A stretch of DNA of 6,445 nt from an uncultured Clostridia bacterium. Its GTDB lineage: Bacteria; Bacillota; Clostridia; Christensenellales; Borkfalkiaceae. Below, one piece after another: positions 6,088 through 6,445 of this stretch. The notes beneath the pieces were generated by a model, which did no database searches, was not told the origin of the DNA, and saw only the letters and a program-made list of their open reading frames with translations. Position 1 is the stretch's first letter; each line of letters begins with the position of its first letter. Both the position numbers and the translations under genes were made by a program. The DNA lies in contig CANREU010000093.1 of the NCBI GenBank assembly GCA_947629725.1, positions 1-6,445 on the forward strand, in the 5' to 3' direction.

Positions 6088-6445
6088 TTATTTCGATAAG
6101 GGAAGGTCCTGCATGAGAATGGTGCGGAGCTGCTCGTCGCTCGCCCCGTCGCCGAGGGGGGCAAGGCGGGTCGCCTGCCGCTGGACGGTCCCGTCGAAGA
6201 AGTTCCTCACGTCGCGGGCGTTGCCGAAGTTCGCCCCGCGCTTCGCGTAGAGATCCTCAAAGTACTTTTTGAGGGTCTCGCGCGCGTCCGCCGCGAGCAT
6301 GTACTTCTGCTTGTTGCACATGGAGCAGAAGATGTTGAAGAGCTGCCCGCCGTTGTAGTCGGTGAAGTGGAACTTGCGCGCAAAGCGGGAATTGAGCCCG
6401 GGGTTGGATTCGATGAACTTCTCCATGAGCTCATCGTAGCCCGCA
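6088..6445 (-). CDS. AAA+ ATPase of the CbbX/SpoVK type, C-terminal part (5' end outside window)
   Basis: Only the last 118 codons are inside the window; the frame is open to the edge and ends with TAA at 6090-6088. The visible part begins with AGYDELMEKFIESNPGLNSR, the segment that follows sensor 1 in CbbX, SpoVK and EccA-type AAA+ ATPases. The SNPGLNSRF stretch normally carries the arginine finger. Further on, NFGNARDVRNFFD matches the sensor-2 region of the C-terminal helical lid. Walker A and B must lie upstream and cannot be checked. Family members are hexameric ATPases that remodel protein partners; CbbX remodels Rubisco and SpoVK acts in sporulation. The substrate here is unknown. Only 30 bases separate it from the coiled-coil gene downstream, so the two are probably one transcript, and that coiled-coil protein is a candidate client. 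Family assignment is firm, specific role is not. Confidence 0.85.
   Translation of the reverse strand, partial: AGYDELMEKFIESNPGLNSRFARKFHFTDYNGGQLFNIFCSMCNKQKYMLAADARETLKKYFEDLYAKRGANFGNARDVRNFFDGTVQRQATRLAPLGDGASDEQLRTILMQDLPLSK

Noticed and set aside
3181..6099. A 972-codon open frame on the plus strand, antisense to the ATPase-nuclease and Snf7-like genes
   Set aside because: It lies opposite two genes with clear domain motifs, its translation is Arg/Leu/Val/Glu-rich without recognisable motifs, and long antisense frames are expected where third positions are mostly G or C.

Overview
The window is GC-rich and every convincing gene lies on the minus strand, so transcription runs from position 6445 towards position 1. 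The order is: a CbbX/SpoVK-type AAA+ ATPase (3' end only), a small coiled-coil protein that resembles the ESCRT-III/Snf7 family, a 700-residue RuvB-like AAA+ ATPase with an MIT-like N-terminus and a PD-(D/E)XK nuclease-like C-terminus, an Rrf2/IscR-family regulator, an IscS/NifS-type cysteine desulfurase, an IscU-type Fe-S scaffold, a GIY-YIG domain protein, and the N-terminal 310 residues of a membrane-anchored extracytoplasmic protein. The Rrf2-cysteine desulfurase-IscU order without IscA, HscAB or ferredoxin, the strong Shine-Dalgarno sites and a SpoVK-like ATPase suggest a high-GC member of the Bacillota, most likely a Clostridia lineage. That placement is inference.

Region 2800-1 is a conventional Fe-S assembly operon with two tightly coupled passengers. 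A near-consensus sigma-A promoter (TTGACA, 17 bp, TACAAT) sits at the end of the regulator gene. Its -35 box contains the regulator's stop codon. Directly downstream is a palindrome matching 21 of 25 positions of the Escherichia coli type 1 IscR site as I remember it. The regulator probably represses the desulfurase and scaffold genes when its own cluster is loaded. The GIY-YIG and membrane-protein genes follow through ATGA overlaps.

Region 6445-3331 is the unusual part. The 193-residue protein has the layout of eukaryotic and archaeal ESCRT-III subunits: basic N-terminus, long helices, acidic C-terminal region and a terminal leucine-rich helix resembling an MIT-interacting motif. The next gene begins with a helical segment resembling the MIT domain of Vps4, then a linker and an AAA+ motor. 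The motor is RuvB-like, not Vps4-like, and carries a nuclease-like domain. A second AAA+ ATPase lies just upstream. I infer a bacterial ESCRT-III-like polymer paired with AAA+ remodelling ATPases, possibly acting on DNA or on a membrane-DNA interface. The similarity calls come from reading and remembered family sequences; no search was run.

The Rrf2 regulator gene starts 10 bases after the nuclease-ATPase gene and shares its Shine-Dalgarno region with that gene's stop, so it is probably co-transcribed with the ESCRT-like cassette while controlling the Fe-S operon downstream. No gene-free stretch exceeds 80 bases, and I saw no RNA genes, mobile elements or CRISPR arrays.
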